A DNA stretch of 64,000 bases from an uncultured SAR86 cluster bacterium (GCA_902541175.1 CACBPP010000001.1:62001-126000); one strand, 5' to 3'. Shown: positions 9,144 to 20,353, counted from the stretch's first letter. Numbers and translations are program-made. Notes: generated by a model not told the origin, from the letters alone.

Positions 9144-10919
9144 CTAAATAGAGCTTAAATTTTTTATCAAAGCTTCTTCATCCTGCGACATTTTATCTTT
9201 TTTTAGAATAATTTGTTGTAATTCTCTTTTTTCTGCAGATGTTAGCTCTTGCATATTATACTTTTCTTTTAAAATTTCTTCTCTTTCAGAGTTTGTTTGA
9301 GAGATTATTTTAAGACAATCTTTAATCATCGAGTTGGCGTCCTCCTCCGATAATTTAACTTCTGATACTAAAGCCTCACCAAAAATATTTTTAATTCTTT
9401 CTGATTCTATCTTCTCAAAAATAATTGATGGATTTGAATCTGGAGAGTCTTGATATAAGTTTTTAATATCATTAATAAAATTAAATTTTGAGTCATGAGT
9501 AATTAATGAAAACTCATTAATTGAAGATAATCTTGGATGTTGTATAAGCGCTGTAAAAATTCCCAACACAGATTTCCTTAAAACTGTGTTTGTTGATTCC
9601 TTAACTTCTTCTTTTTTTGTAGAAGAAACTATTTTAGATTTTGATTCTCCTTGAATTAATTTTGAAAAATCAAGATCACATATTTTTGATACTTCATTAA
9701 TATATGCTTCCTTTAAAGTATCATTTGAAATTTTATTCACCAGAGGTAATGCAAATTTTGCCATCATCGATCTTCCTTCCAGTGTCGATAAATCATCTTG
9801 ATCTTTAACATAATCAAAAAAGAAATCGGAAAATGATTTAGCTTCTTTTGCTAAATTTAAGAAAGCATCTTTTCCATTACTACTCACATAACTATCTGGA
9901 TCTTCATCCGGCTCCAAAAAAATAAAACTAATTCTAGTATCCTCTCTTAAAAGAGGTAATGCATTTTCAACCGCTCTCCAAGAGGCTTTATATCCGGCTT
10001 CATCACCATCAAAAACAATATAAATAGTATTTGTGTAACTTAAAATTTTTCTTAGTTGCTCTTGGGTAAAAGCTGTTCCTGATGAGGCAACAGCATTTTT
10101 TATACCATGTTGAAATAATCCAATAACATCCATATATCCTTCAACAAGAAATATAGATTCAGGTCTTTTGTTGATTTCTCTTATTTCATATAAACCGTAT
10201 AGTTCATATTTTTTCTTATATGTTTTTGTTTCTGGTGAATTAAGATATTTTGCCTGATCTTTTTTGTCTGATAAAAGCCTACCTCCAAATGCAATGCACT
10301 CTCCTTTAATGTTTCTAATTGGAAACATAAGTCTGTCTCTAAATCTATCGTAATATTCGCCGTCGTCGTTTTTACCAAATAGTCCTGATTCATCTAAATC
10401 TATTTCCTTAAATTCATTTTTAAGATTTTCATAAAGTGTAGGTTTTTTATTAGATGAATAACCTAATTGAAAAAATTTTGCTGTTTCTCCGGATATTCCT
10501 CTTTCCTTTAAGTATTTGATTGTTTTCTTACCCTGATCTGATTTAAGTTGTTCGTAAAATACTTGAGAGGCACGATTGTTAATCTTTGAAGCATTAGAAG
10601 TATCTACAGGTGCCTCCTGCTTTGGTATCTCCATTCCAACCTGAGTTGCAAGTGTTTCAACAGCTTCTAAAAAATCCAAGCCATCATGTTTTCTTAAAAA
10701 ATGAATTGCATTTCCTGACTCTTTACATCCAAAGCAATGATAGGTACCTGTTTCCTCATATACCTTAAAGGAAGCTGTTCTTTCCTCACCAGAGCCATGA
10801 AAAGGACACTTGGCCCAATAAGCACCACCTTTTCTCTCGAGAGTTAATCTTCTTCCAATGACATCAACTATGTTTATTGAAGACAATAAACGATCTATAA
10901 ATGTTGAAGGAATAGACAT
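9144..10919 (-). CDS. dnaG: DNA primase
   Basis: Zinc finger CPFHGSGEERTASFKVYEETGTYHCFGC and TOPRIM VEGYMDVIGLFQHGIKNAVASSGTAFT. Confidence 0.97.
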   Translation of the reverse strand: MSIPSTFIDRLLSSINIVDVIGRRLTLERKGGAYWAKCPFHGSGEERTASFKVYEETGTYHCFGCKESGNAIHFLRKHDGLDFLEAVETLATQVGMEIPKQEAPVDTSNASKINNRASQVFYEQLKSDQGKKTIKYLKERGISGETAKFFQLGYSSNKKPTLYENLKNEFKEIDLDESGLFGKNDDGEYYDRFRDRLMFPIRNIKGECIAFGGRLLSDKKDQAKYLNSPETKTYKKKYELYGLYEIREINKRPESIFLVEGYMDVIGLFQHGIKNAVASSGTAFTQEQLRKILSYTNTIYIVFDGDEAGYKASWRAVENALPLLREDTRISFIFLEPDEDPDSYVSSNGKDAFLNLAKEAKSFSDFFFDYVKDQDDLSTLEGRSMMAKFALPLVNKISNDTLKEAYINEVSKICDLDFSKLIQGESKSKIVSSTKKEEVKESTNTVLRKSVLGIFTALIQHPRLSSINEFSLITHDSKFNFINDIKNLYQDSPDSNPSIIFEKIESERIKNIFGEALVSEVKLSEEDANSMIKDCLKIISQTNSEREEILKEKYNMQELTSAEKRELQQIILKKDKMSQDEEALIKNLSSI

Positions 10920-10921
10920 AC

Positions 10922-11314
10922 TTATAATTCTTTATTAAACCAATTATCAATTAATATTTTTGCTGCATTAGCATCTACGATATCAGATTTATTTTCAACG
11001 AGAATTTCTTTAGCCTCGAATGTGGTTAATCTTTCATCAATATATTCATATTGTGCATGGTAAATAGTTTTTAAATGTTTAACGAACTTCTCAACTTTTT
11101 TCATTATTTCACTATCAGTGCCATCCATATTTAGTGGCTTACCAATAATAATAAGTTCAGGCTTCCATTCATCTAACAAAACACTAATCTCATTCCAGTT
11201 AACTTGATCATTATTATTAAAAATAATTTGTAATGGTGAAGAAGTATTAGTTTCAGTTTGTCCAACAGCAACGCCTATTTTTTTCTCACCATAATCAAAA
11301 GCGACTATTTGCAT
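10922..11314 (-). CDS. ruvX: Pre-16S rRNA processing nuclease (YqgF/RuvX)
   Basis: AFDYGEKKIGVAVGQ...IIIGKPLNMDGT...YIDERLTT. Confidence 0.93.
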   Translation of the reverse strand: MQIVAFDYGEKKIGVAVGQTETNTSSPLQIIFNNNDQVNWNEISVLLDEWKPELIIIGKPLNMDGTDSEIMKKVEKFVKHLKTIYHAQYEYIDERLTTFEAKEILVENKSDIVDANAAKILIDNWFNKEL

Positions 11315-11938
11315 TTAATTAATCGAAAAATTCCAGTCACGAACTATTTCAAGAACGCTATATTCGTTAGACATGGTTTTGTTAAAAGGAGCAAAAGGAG
11401 CTGACTCTTTTAAAATATTAATAGCCATGTCATCAATTGCCTTATCCCCTGATGAAATAAGAATTTCTGATTTAACTAAATTCCCATAAACATCTATAGT
11501 AGCCATAATCTGCACTCTGCCATCCAAGAAAATTTTACTCTCTGAAATTATATTGTCTCCAGTAGTTTCTATTTGTCTTTGCCATAAATTTAAATATACG
11601 GCTTCCTCAGTATTAACAACAGAATTTGCCTGAAGTTTTTTTACTTTATATGGTTGTAATGTTTTCTTTGATGAGCTTATGTTTCCATTCTGAGAGATTG
11701 ATAAATCTAAATCCGAACTAAATGAATCACCCAAATTAGTTTTAGTAATTAAATCTTGATTTGAATTAGCGAATTTAACGTTAATTATTGGAGATTCTTT
11801 AAAAATTGGTAATTTATAGTATGTGGTAATTGAAATTCCAAAAATTAATAACAGATGAATTAATAGCGAAATCATAAAAGATTTATTAAAAGTTAAAGAA
11901 CGTCTACTAATAGTTTCTGTCGAGGAAAAAATACTCAT
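11315..11938 (-). CDS. TonB family energy transducer
   Basis: N-terminal TM anchor; C-terminal TonB fold (VQIMATIDVYGNLVKSEILISSGDKAIDDMAINILKESAPFAPFN); adjacent to gshB as in Pseudomonas. Confidence 0.8.
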   Translation of the reverse strand: MSIFSSTETISRRSLTFNKSFMISLLIHLLLIFGISITTYYKLPIFKESPIINVKFANSNQDLITKTNLGDSFSSDLDLSISQNGNISSSKKTLQPYKVKKLQANSVVNTEEAVYLNLWQRQIETTGDNIISESKIFLDGRVQIMATIDVYGNLVKSEILISSGDKAIDDMAINILKESAPFAPFNKTMSNEYSVLEIVRDWNFSIN

Positions 11939-12861
11939 AAGCCTTTAAAGTATTCTTCTATAGGATTCATCTGTGTTTGATCAAGAATTTCTCTTGCACA
12001 AGTTGGGCTTGTAATATTAATTTCAGTTAAATATTTTCCAACTATATCTATACCAGCAAAACTAATCTCATTTTTAACTAATATTGGTGCAATTGCCTCG
12101 GCAATCTTCTTTTGATTTTCTGTTATATCTTTAGCAACTCCTTTCCCTCCTGCAGCAAGATTGCCCTTGAAGTCTCCATCTTTTGGAATCCTTGCAAGTG
12201 TTTTTGGAAATGGCTTGCCATTAATTATAAGAATTCTGAAATCTCCTTCATAAACATCCTCAATAAAACTCTGACAAATAATCTGTGTTTTTTCAGAATT
12301 TGTCATAGTTCTTATTATTTTTAAATTATCTTCGTTTAAGTCATCTACTTTATATATTGAAGTACCTCCCATTCCATCTAGAGGTTTAATAATTATTTTC
12401 TTATGCGAATCGAAAAAAGCTCTAATTTTGTTAATGCTAGATGAAATAAGTGTTTTTGGTATAAATTCAGGAAAATGTGTTGCAAATACTTTTTCATTAA
12501 ATTTCTTTAATGCGCATGGATTGTTATGGATAACTGAGCCATTATGTTTAGCTAAATCAAGTAAATGAAGAGCATTATTATAATCTTCATCAACAGGAGG
12601 ATCCTTTCTCATAAAAGAATATTTAAAATCTTTAAGGTCAATATCAATTTTTTTAACTTCTGTATCAATATCTTCACTTAAAGAATTTATCTCTCTACAA
12701 TTTACTAAAACATCATTGTTATCTACGAATAAATCATTTATTTCACACTGAAAAACATTCATTTCTTTTTTAAGAGCTTCTTCGATCATAAGGATAGAAG
12801 TATCTTTTTTGAAATTTAAATTTTCAAATGTATCTGTTATGAATAGTACTTTCTTAGTCAT
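11935..12861 (-). CDS. gshB: Glutathione synthetase
   Basis: FMRKDPPVDEDY, IIKPLDGMGGTSIYK, INITSPTCAREI motifs. Confidence 0.95.
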   Translation of the reverse strand: MTKKVLFITDTFENLNFKKDTSILMIEEALKKEMNVFQCEINDLFVDNNDVLVNCREINSLSEDIDTEVKKIDIDLKDFKYSFMRKDPPVDEDYNNALHLLDLAKHNGSVIHNNPCALKKFNEKVFATHFPEFIPKTLISSSINKIRAFFDSHKKIIIKPLDGMGGTSIYKVDDLNEDNLKIIRTMTNSEKTQIICQSFIEDVYEGDFRILIINGKPFPKTLARIPKDGDFKGNLAAGGKGVAKDITENQKKIAEAIAPILVKNEISFAGIDIVGKYLTEINITSPTCAREILDQTQMNPIEEYFKGL

Positions 12862-12863
12862 GG

Positions 12864-13598
12864 TTAAATTTTACCAAAATGGTTTTTTACAATAGAAGAA
12901 ACAAAAATTGGAGCTGTTTCTGCTTTGAGAATATTTTCACCCAAATATCTAATTTCAATATTATTTTTCTTGATAGAGTCTAATTCTTTTTCTGAGAAAC
13001 CTGACTCTGGTCCTGTAATAGTTGTTATAGAAAAAGTAGAGCCCAACTCTTCGAAAGAAAAGTATTTTTCTGCATCCGTATCAAATACATATTTGTTGTT
13101 GTCATCTTCAATCAAATTAATAGCCTCATCTAAGTTTCTTGTATGAATAATTTGTGGCAAGAAATTATTTCCGCACTGCTTGCAAACATTAATAATTATA
13201 TCTTTAGATCTTTGAATTATCTTTTCTAAATCCTTTTTCGCAATACTTTGATCGCAAAGTTCAGGTTTGTAGATTATGAATTTATTTACTCCAATTTCAG
13301 ATAATTTTTGAATCATATAATTAAAATTATTTGTTTTAATGAATGGAATTATGTTTGTTAGGGTTCGATGTGGTTCATTATCTTTATTAACTTCAGAAAT
13401 TCTTTCCAGCTCACACTTGTTATTATTTAATAAGACTATTTCACACGATGCTGAGCTACCGTTTCCATCAAATACTTCAACAACTCTTCCCTCTTTTAAA
13501 CGAAGAGCTTTAATTAAGTGATGCGACTGTATATTATCTAAGGCAAATTTCGTATTAGGTCCTGATACAGATTTACAATATACTCTATGAATTCTCAT
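12864..13598 (-). CDS. rsmE: 16S rRNA m3U1498 methyltransferase RsmE
   Basis: MRIHRVYCKS..., TGPESGFSEKELD, LGENILKAETAPI. Start trimmed from the track's 13727 to the homologous MRIHRVY at 13598. Confidence 0.92.
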   Translation of the reverse strand: MRIHRVYCKSVSGPNTKFALDNIQSHHLIKALRLKEGRVVEVFDGNGSSASCEIVLLNNNKCELERISEVNKDNEPHRTLTNIIPFIKTNNFNYMIQKLSEIGVNKFIIYKPELCDQSIAKKDLEKIIQRSKDIIINVCKQCGNNFLPQIIHTRNLDEAINLIEDDNNKYVFDTDAEKYFSFEELGSTFSITTITGPESGFSEKELDSIKKNNIEIRYLGENILKAETAPIFVSSIVKNHFGKI

Positions 13599-13628
13599 AT
13601 TATTATTATAGCTATTGCGAATTAATAA

Positions 13629-14192
13629 ATGGCATCTATTGAAGTTATATTTATAAGGCATGCTGAGGCTTCTAGCTCTTGGGGCGATCATCATGATCCT
13701 GATCTTAGCGATACTGGTATAGCTCAATCAAAAAAATTAATTAATCGGCCTGAACTGAAACGGCTTGATGATTATTCTTTTATTTCAAGTCCAAAACTAA
13801 GAGCAATAAATACAGCAAGACCGCTAGCAAAAAAGTTTGAAAAAGAGCTAATAATTGAAAATATATTCACAGAAATACCATCACCAAATATTGAGCCTGA
13901 GAATAAACAAGACTGGTTAAAGAATATCCTTCAAATGAATAAGAATGATTTGCCAGAGAAAATTGTTAAGTGGAAAGATAATATAATTTCTAAAACAAAA
14001 GCACTCTCACAAGATAGCGTTGTTTTTACTCATTTTATGGTGATAAATGCATTATTAAGTGAGCTAAATTCAAAAACCAAGCTTTTATATTTTTATCCTG
14101 ACTACACTTCAATTGTAAAAATAACTATTGAAGATGGAGAATTCATAAATTTCTCAATTGATAAAGATAAAAAAACATTTATTAATCTTTAA
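13629..14192 (+). CDS. Histidine phosphatase (SixA-like)
   Basis: EVIFIRHAEASSSWGDHHDPDLSDTGIAQSKKL...FISSPKLRAINTARPLA. Confidence 0.82.
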   Translation: MASIEVIFIRHAEASSSWGDHHDPDLSDTGIAQSKKLINRPELKRLDDYSFISSPKLRAINTARPLAKKFEKELIIENIFTEIPSPNIEPENKQDWLKNILQMNKNDLPEKIVKWKDNIISKTKALSQDSVVFTHFMVINALLSELNSKTKLLYFYPDYTSIVKITIEDGEFINFSIDKDKKTFINL

Positions 14193-14255
14193 AAAACTAT
14201 TGAGCAATTTTTAAACAACTGTAAACTTTATCTTCTTTACACAAAATAAATTATT

Positions 14256-14522
14256 TTGAAAAATAACAACAAATCATTTGATAACTACGCTAAAAAACCT
14301 CTTAAAGATGAAGTTAGAAAAGCGATGAAAAGATATTTCAAACAGCTTGATCAAAAAAATACTCCAATAGATGTTTACCAACTTGTTTTAAATGAAGTTG
14401 AGCCACCTCTTTTGAGATCAGTTATGCAATTTTCGAATAATAATCAATCAAAAGCCGCAAAGATTTTAGGAATAAATAGAACAACTCTTAGAACAAAACT
14501 CAAAAAATATAAAATCGAGTAG
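14256..14522 (+). CDS. fis: Fis family DNA-binding protein
   Basis: TTG start; C-terminal HTH NNQSKAAKILGINRTTLRTKLKKY; upstream of purH-purD as in Pseudomonas. Confidence 0.9.
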   Translation: MKNNNKSFDNYAKKPLKDEVRKAMKRYFKQLDQKNTPIDVYQLVLNEVEPPLLRSVMQFSNNNQSKAAKILGINRTTLRTKLKKYKIE

Positions 14523-14524
14523 CA

Positions 14525-16063
14525 ATGATTATTGTTAATCCAAAAACAGCCCTGATAAGTTTATCTGATAAAACAAATCTCGAAGAAATTGTATCTTTTT
14601 TGATTAAAAAAGATGTGAAGATACTTTCAACTGGTGGAACTTATAAAGCAATAAAAGAAATTACGGATAAGGTTACAGAAGTTTCTGAGTTTACTGGATT
14701 TGAAGAAATGATGGATGGAAGAGTTAAAACTCTTCATCCAAAGATACATGCAGGCATTCTTGCAAGAAGAGAATCTGATATGAAGGTGCTTAAAGAGAGA
14801 GGATATGAAACCATTGATTTAGTAATTGTTAATTTATATCCATTTACAGATACTATAAAAAAAGGTTCTTCTTTTGAGGATGCGATAGAAAATATCGATA
14901 TAGGTGGTCCGACAATGATACGAGCTGCTGCAAAAAATTTTAAAGATGTCGTCGTAGTATGCAATCCAAATGACTATAGTCATATTATTAGGGAGTGGGA
15001 TGAAAATGATGGCATTTCATATGAAACCAGAAAGAATCTCTCTCAAAAAGTATTTGCCTTAATGGCCAATTACAATAAATCGATATCTGATTACCTCAAG
15101 GGAGAAGTTGTAGATATTCATTCCTATAATTTTTCAAGTAATGTGAATCTTAGATATGGTGAAAATCCACATCAAGATGCAACCCTTTTTACTTTTGATA
15201 ATTTAAAAAATAAAAATATTGCAAATGCTGAAATTATCCAAGGAAAAGAGCTTTCATATAATAATATTGTAGATGCTGATGCCGCTTGGGAATGTGTCAG
15301 GGAATTTAGTAATCCTGCTTGTGTTATTGTTAAGCATGCTAATCCATGTGGTGTTGCTGAGGCAAAATCAATCAATGAAGCTTATGACCTTTCTTTTAAA
15401 ACAGATCCAACCTCTGCGTTTGGAGGAATTATTGCTTTCAATAAGAAATTAGATAAAGAAACAGCAAAAGAAATAAATCAAAGACAATTTGTTGAATTGG
15501 TAATAGCTCCAGATTATGAAAAGGATGCGATTAAAGAGTTTTCTTCTAAAAAAAATATAAGAGTCCTTAGAGTTGATTTAGATCAAGATAATCCTTATCC
15601 AGGAACAATTAAGAAAGTCTCTGGAGGTATTTTGATACAAGATGATGATACAAAAAAGTTAGATGCCAACGAACTAAGATGTGTTACCCAGAGAAAACCC
15701 TCAGACGACGAGCTTGATGATCTTTTGTTTGCATGGAAAGTAGCTAAATTTGTAAAAAGTAATGCCATTGTTTATGTAAAAAATAAACAAACTATCGGTA
15801 TAGGCGCTGGTCAAATGAGCAGAGTCATTAGTGCAGAAATTGCCAACTTAAAAGCCAAAGAAGAAGGATTAGAAGTAAAAAATGCTGTAATGGCATCGGA
15901 TGCATTTTTCCCATTTAGAGATGGAATAGATAAAGCAGCCTCAAGCGGAATTGCTGCAATTATTCAACCAGGCGGGTCTATAAAAGATGAAGAAGTAATA
16001 GCTGCAGCAAATGAACACAACATTGCAATGATGTTTACTGGAATGAGGCATTTTCGACACTAA
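14525..16063 (+). CDS. purH: Bifunctional AICAR formyltransferase/IMP cyclohydrolase
   Basis: [18 protein letters not shown]...GGTYKAI...[18 protein letters not shown]...[10 protein letters not shown]...FFPFRDGID. Confidence 0.98.
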   Translation: MIIVNPKTALISLSDKTNLEEIVSFLIKKDVKILSTGGTYKAIKEITDKVTEVSEFTGFEEMMDGRVKTLHPKIHAGILARRESDMKVLKERGYETIDLVIVNLYPFTDTIKKGSSFEDAIENIDIGGPTMIRAAAKNFKDVVVVCNPNDYSHIIREWDENDGISYETRKNLSQKVFALMANYNKSISDYLKGEVVDIHSYNFSSNVNLRYGENPHQDATLFTFDNLKNKNIANAEIIQGKELSYNNIVDADAAWECVREFSNPACVIVKHANPCGVAEAKSINEAYDLSFKTDPTSAFGGIIAFNKKLDKETAKEINQRQFVELVIAPDYEKDAIKEFSSKKNIRVLRVDLDQDNPYPGTIKKVSGGILIQDDDTKKLDANELRCVTQRKPSDDELDDLLFAWKVAKFVKSNAIVYVKNKQTIGIGAGQMSRVISAEIANLKAKEEGLEVKNAVMASDAFFPFRDGIDKAASSGIAAIIQPGGSIKDEEVIAAANEHNIAMMFTGMRHFRH

Positions 16064-17331
16064 TGAAAGTTCTGATAATTGGTTCAGGTGGAAGAGAACA
16101 TGCTTTGGCCTGGAAATGTGCTCAAGATGATATCGTCAAACATGTTTTTGTCTGTCCTGGTAACGCAGGAACCCATCTTGAGGATAAAGTAAGCAATATT
16201 GAACTTAACTTAAATGAATTTAGCTCAATAGAAAAATTTTGTTTAGAAGAAAAGGTAGAGCTTGTCATTATTGGTCCAGAACAACCACTTGTTGATGGTT
16301 TGACTGATTTTTTACAGAGTAAAAATATTAAAACTTTCGGTCCATCTAAAAATGCAGCTCAATTAGAGGGTTCAAAAACCTTTTCTAAAGATTTCTTCGT
16401 AAAGTACAACATTCCAACAGCCAAATACAAATCGTTCGACAACTTTGAAAGCTCATTAAAATATCTAAATGAGATTTCTTTTCCAACAGTCGTTAAAGCT
16501 GACGGTTTGGCAGCTGGTAAGGGCGTCATAATTTGTCAAAACTCTGAAGAAGCAATAAAAGCACTTGATAGCATTTTTAATGATAAGGCCTTTGGAACTG
16601 CTGGTAATCGAGTAGTAATCGAAGAATTTTTAGAAGGTGAGGAAGCATCATTTATTGCTGTAGTAAGTAAAGATAAGATAATTCCTTTGGCAACAAGCCA
16701 AGATCATAAAGCTGTTGGAGATGGTGATGTCGGTTTAAATACCGGAGGAATGGGCGCTTATTCTCCAGCACCAATTGTAACTGAAGAAATCCATAAAAAG
16801 ATTCTTAATGAGGTTATGTATCCGACCATGAATGGCTTAATTAATGAGGGCTCACCTTACTTAGGATTTCTTTATGCAGGGCTGATGATTAAAGATAATG
16901 AGATTAAGGTTCTTGAATTTAATTGCAGATTTGGTGATCCAGAAACTCAACCTATTTTATTAAGGCTCAATTCGAGTTTGGTTGAACTTTGCAAAGCAGC
17001 TATTGATGATGAATTGGATACATATTCAATTCAGTGGACTGAAAAACACTCATGTGGAGTTGTAATTGCCTCTGAAGGCTATCCTGAAGACTATGAATCC
17101 AATAAAAAAATTTCTTTAAAAGAAAATAACATCAAAGATTCAAAGTTGTTTCATGCAGGAACAAAATATGAAAATGAAACAATACTTACAAGTGGAGGTA
17201 GGGTTTTTTGTGCAACAGCACTAGGGAACGATTTGAAAGATGCACAAAAAAACGCATATAATCTCGTAAATAATGTCGAATTTGACGGTGCATTTTTCAG
17301 AAAAGACATTGGATTCAAAGGAGTTAAATGA
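16063..17331 (+). CDS. purD: Phosphoribosylamine-glycine ligase
   Basis: [55 protein letters not shown]. Confidence 0.98.
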   Translation: MKVLIIGSGGREHALAWKCAQDDIVKHVFVCPGNAGTHLEDKVSNIELNLNEFSSIEKFCLEEKVELVIIGPEQPLVDGLTDFLQSKNIKTFGPSKNAAQLEGSKTFSKDFFVKYNIPTAKYKSFDNFESSLKYLNEISFPTVVKADGLAAGKGVIICQNSEEAIKALDSIFNDKAFGTAGNRVVIEEFLEGEEASFIAVVSKDKIIPLATSQDHKAVGDGDVGLNTGGMGAYSPAPIVTEEIHKKILNEVMYPTMNGLINEGSPYLGFLYAGLMIKDNEIKVLEFNCRFGDPETQPILLRLNSSLVELCKAAIDDELDTYSIQWTEKHSCGVVIASEGYPEDYESNKKISLKENNIKDSKLFHAGTKYENETILTSGGRVFCATALGNDLKDAQKNAYNLVNNVEFDGAFFRKDIGFKGVK

Positions 17332-17963
17332 GCATTTTAAATAATATTTTTAATGAGCTTGATATAGCTTTAAGGACTCTATCAGACAAAAAAACAGGAA
17401 CTGACAGAGAGTACCCGCCTGCTCCAAAAGAAAAAAATACTAAAGAGCTTTCAAAAAAAGAAAAAGATTTATCTATTCAAATGATGAGGATAAATCATGC
17501 TGGAGAAGTTGCTGCACAAGCACTTTATCGTGGACAAGCTTTTGTATGCAAAGATCCAAAAATAAAAGAACATTTAATTCATGCTGGTGAAGAAGAAACA
17601 GATCATTTGATTTGGTGTAAAAAAAGGCTTGACGAGCTTGGTGGTAATAGTTCAATTTTAAACCCCCTTTGGTATGCTGGGTCATTTGCCATTGGAGCTA
17701 TTTTCGGATCTATGGGAGAAAAGACAAGTCTTGGATTTGTTGAAGAAACAGAAAAACAGGTAGTTATACATCTTCAAAAACACTTAGATAAAATTTCAGA
17801 AAAAGACAAAGAGACTATTGAGATATTAAAGACCATGCAAGCTGATGAAGATCTTCATGCTGGGCAAGCAAATGAGTCAGGCGCTGAAGAATTAGAATCG
17901 CCTACAAAAAAAGTAATGGAAGTCACAGCCAAAATAATGACATCTTCAAGCGCATATGTATGA
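17328..17963 (+). CDS. coq7: 2-polyprenyl-3-methyl-6-methoxy-1,4-benzoquinone monooxygenase Coq7
   Basis: RINHAGEVAAQALYRGQ...EEETDHLIWC...DEDLHAGQA diiron motifs. Confidence 0.93.
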   Translation: MSILNNIFNELDIALRTLSDKKTGTDREYPPAPKEKNTKELSKKEKDLSIQMMRINHAGEVAAQALYRGQAFVCKDPKIKEHLIHAGEEETDHLIWCKKRLDELGGNSSILNPLWYAGSFAIGAIFGSMGEKTSLGFVEETEKQVVIHLQKHLDKISEKDKETIEILKTMQADEDLHAGQANESGAEELESPTKKVMEVTAKIMTSSSAYV

Positions 17964-18442
17964 TCAGATTTCTTTTCTTGATTTGTTTATTTAGTTTAAA
18001 TTCATTCTCTGACAATAATGAGGAAGCTTTAAAAGAAACCCTTATAAAATTTTGGGAAGCAAGAAATGAAAGAAATTATGAGGCTATCTTTTTCTATGAG
18101 AGCAAGATTGGAGCTATTACTGGTTCATCATCTGAAAATCATTTTTATATGGACCCACCGCCTGACTTTAAATCAGTGCTTGACTACTACTCTAAAGTTG
18201 AATCAAATGTTACTCCTTCAAACATTAAAATTATCAAGCTGTCTGATACTGTTTATTTAACTCTTTATTATCTGAGTGGGAGTTATAAATATTCTAATGG
18301 AAAAGTAAATAATAATTACCAAGCTCGAGTTTCAAATATTTGGCTTTTTGAAGATGAAGGTTTCAAACTCTATTATAAAAACTTTAGCAATTTAAGAAAT
18401 GATCTTAAGCCTATGGATATAATTGCATATCCAATGGATTAA
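17960..18442 (+). CDS. Exported SnoaL/NTF2-like protein of unknown function
   Basis: Signal peptide MIRFLFLICLFSLNSFS; LKETLIKFWEARNERNYEAIFFYES... resembles NTF2-like folds. Confidence 0.55.
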   Translation: MIRFLFLICLFSLNSFSDNNEEALKETLIKFWEARNERNYEAIFFYESKIGAITGSSSENHFYMDPPPDFKSVLDYYSKVESNVTPSNIKIIKLSDTVYLTLYYLSGSYKYSNGKVNNNYQARVSNIWLFEDEGFKLYYKNFSNLRNDLKPMDIIAYPMD

Positions 18443-18470
18443 ATCTTCAATTAATATAATATTAATTTAT

Positions 18471-19781
18471 ATGACAAATTCTGAAAGTAATCAAAAAACA
18501 TCGGACATGCGAAAGGTTGCTCTGACCGCTCTAGCTGGAACTAGTATTGAGTGGTATGACTTCTTTCTCTATGGGGCTGCAGCAGCTTTAATTTTTCCAA
18601 CTGCTTTTTTTGGTGAAGTGCCTGAAACAACAGCTTTAATTCTATCTTTATTAACGTTTGCTGCGGGTTTTATAGCAAGACCAATTGGTGGAATAATTTT
18701 TGGACACTTTGGTGATAGGGTTGGAAGAAAAAAAACTCTTATTGCAGCTTTGATGTTAATGGGTATATCTTCAACTTTAATAGGATTATTACCAACCTAT
18801 GCAATGATTGGAGTTACGGCCCCTATTCTCCTTACACTTTTGAGATTTGCTCAAGGTCTTGCAATTGGCGGTCAATGGGGAGGAGCGATGTTGTTGGTTA
18901 CCGAGAGTGCTCCCTCAAATCAAAGAGGATACTATGGTGCCTTTGCACAGGCTGGCGCTCCAATTGGTGTAATCTTAGCCAACTTAGCATTAATTGTTAC
19001 AAGCGCGCTAGTGTCTGAAGAATTTTTTAATACATGGGGATGGAGAATACCTTTCTTAGCAAGTGCCGTTCTCATTCTGATAAGTATGTATATACAACTT
19101 AATCTTGAAGATACTAAAGCATTTAAAGCACTAGCAACAAATTCAGATAATAGCTCAAATGAAAAAGTAAAAAGTTCTCCTGTCGTTGAAGCAATAAGAA
19201 GATATCCAAAAAGAATCATGCTTGCTGCAGGTGCTTTTTTATCAGTTCAAGTAACCTTCTACATTTTGATTGCATTTATGCTTGCTTATGGAGTTTCAAG
19301 TGCAAATATGGAAAGAGATGACATGTTAACTGCTGTTCTTATTGGCTGTGCCATTATGGTACCGCTTCAATTTATGTTCTCTTCATATTCTGACAGAAAC
19401 GGTAGGAAAGGAATATTTATGCTAGGAGCAATCCTTTCTGGGATTTGGGCTTTTGCAATTTTTCCATTAGTTGATACTGGAAATTTTTGGTTAATAGTCC
19501 TCGCATTAACCTTTGGACTTATTTTTTTAGCAATGATGTATGGCCCTCAGGCAGCTTTTTTTACAGAGCTTTTTAGTACTGAAGTAAGATATTCTGGTGC
19601 GACATTGGGGTATCAGTTTGGAGCAATCGTGGGAGGAGCGTTTGCTCCGACTATAGCGGTTAAGTTATGGTCTGATTTTGATATTTTTTGGGTATCTGTT
19701 TACATTGCATTTGCAGCATTCTTGACGCTAATTTCTGTTATGGCATTAACAGAAACATATCAATCAAACCTTGACGATTAA
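18471..19781 (+). CDS. MFS transporter, metabolite:H+ symporter (MHS) family
   Basis: GTSIEWYDFFLYGAAAALIFPTAFF, FGHFGDRVGRKKTLI. Start trimmed from 18423 to ATG 18471 (MTNSESNQ). Confidence 0.92.
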   Translation: MTNSESNQKTSDMRKVALTALAGTSIEWYDFFLYGAAAALIFPTAFFGEVPETTALILSLLTFAAGFIARPIGGIIFGHFGDRVGRKKTLIAALMLMGISSTLIGLLPTYAMIGVTAPILLTLLRFAQGLAIGGQWGGAMLLVTESAPSNQRGYYGAFAQAGAPIGVILANLALIVTSALVSEEFFNTWGWRIPFLASAVLILISMYIQLNLEDTKAFKALATNSDNSSNEKVKSSPVVEAIRRYPKRIMLAAGAFLSVQVTFYILIAFMLAYGVSSANMERDDMLTAVLIGCAIMVPLQFMFSSYSDRNGRKGIFMLGAILSGIWAFAIFPLVDTGNFWLIVLALTFGLIFLAMMYGPQAAFFTELFSTEVRYSGATLGYQFGAIVGGAFAPTIAVKLWSDFDIFWVSVYIAFAAFLTLISVMALTETYQSNLDD

Positions 19782-19791
19782 TATCAAGTCT

Positions 19792-20346
19792 TCAGGACTT
19801 CCACTTAATATTACAACCCATTGATGGAAACTGTTCATCTGAAATAGGTTTATTATTTTGTAAATTATCTATTGCCGTCCTTAAGTCTTTGCCTGATGGA
19901 ACTTGGTCAGAGCCAGGAGATGATTCATCTAACCTTCCCCGATATACGAGTTTTTGATTTGAATCAAAAAGATAAAATTCAGGCGTACACTCAGCTTTAT
20001 ATTTTCTTGCTATTTCTTGAGTTTCATCAAACAAATATGGAAATGATAAGTCTAAAGAGTTCCACATTTCTTTCATTTTGTGAGGATTATCTTGGGGATG
20101 ACTAATAATGTCATTAGAACTTATAGCTATTATATTAATACTTTCAGCATAATCTGCTTCAAGTCGAACAATCTCATCATGATAATGAATGACATATGGA
20201 CAATGATTACAAATAAACATTATTAATGAAGGTTTATCTCTATCAATTGAGTCTGACGAAAAATTTTTATTAGACACTGAGTTTAGTAAATCAAACTCAA
20301 TAAGATCGGTTTGAAGTTCAAGCATGCTCGAGTACGTTAAAGCCAT
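19792..20346 (-). CDS. Thioredoxin-like (AhpC/TSA-type) protein
   Basis: LIMFICNHCPYVIHYHDEIVRLEADY...NIIAISSND. Confidence 0.82.
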   Translation of the reverse strand: MALTYSSMLELQTDLIEFDLLNSVSNKNFSSDSIDRDKPSLIMFICNHCPYVIHYHDEIVRLEADYAESINIIAISSNDIISHPQDNPHKMKEMWNSLDLSFPYLFDETQEIARKYKAECTPEFYLFDSNQKLVYRGRLDESSPGSDQVPSGKDLRTAIDNLQNNKPISDEQFPSMGCNIKWKS

Positions 20347-20353
20347 ATTAATA

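Noticed and set aside
13599-13727. 43-aa N-terminal extension of RsmE
   Set aside because: Extension overlaps the divergent histidine phosphatase start and lacks RsmE homology; MRIHRVY at 13598 is the natural start.
19786-19800. AAGTC-TTCAG-GACTT hairpin between the converging MFS and thioredoxin-like genes
   Set aside because: Only 5 bp of stem and no adjacent T tract; too weak to call a terminator.
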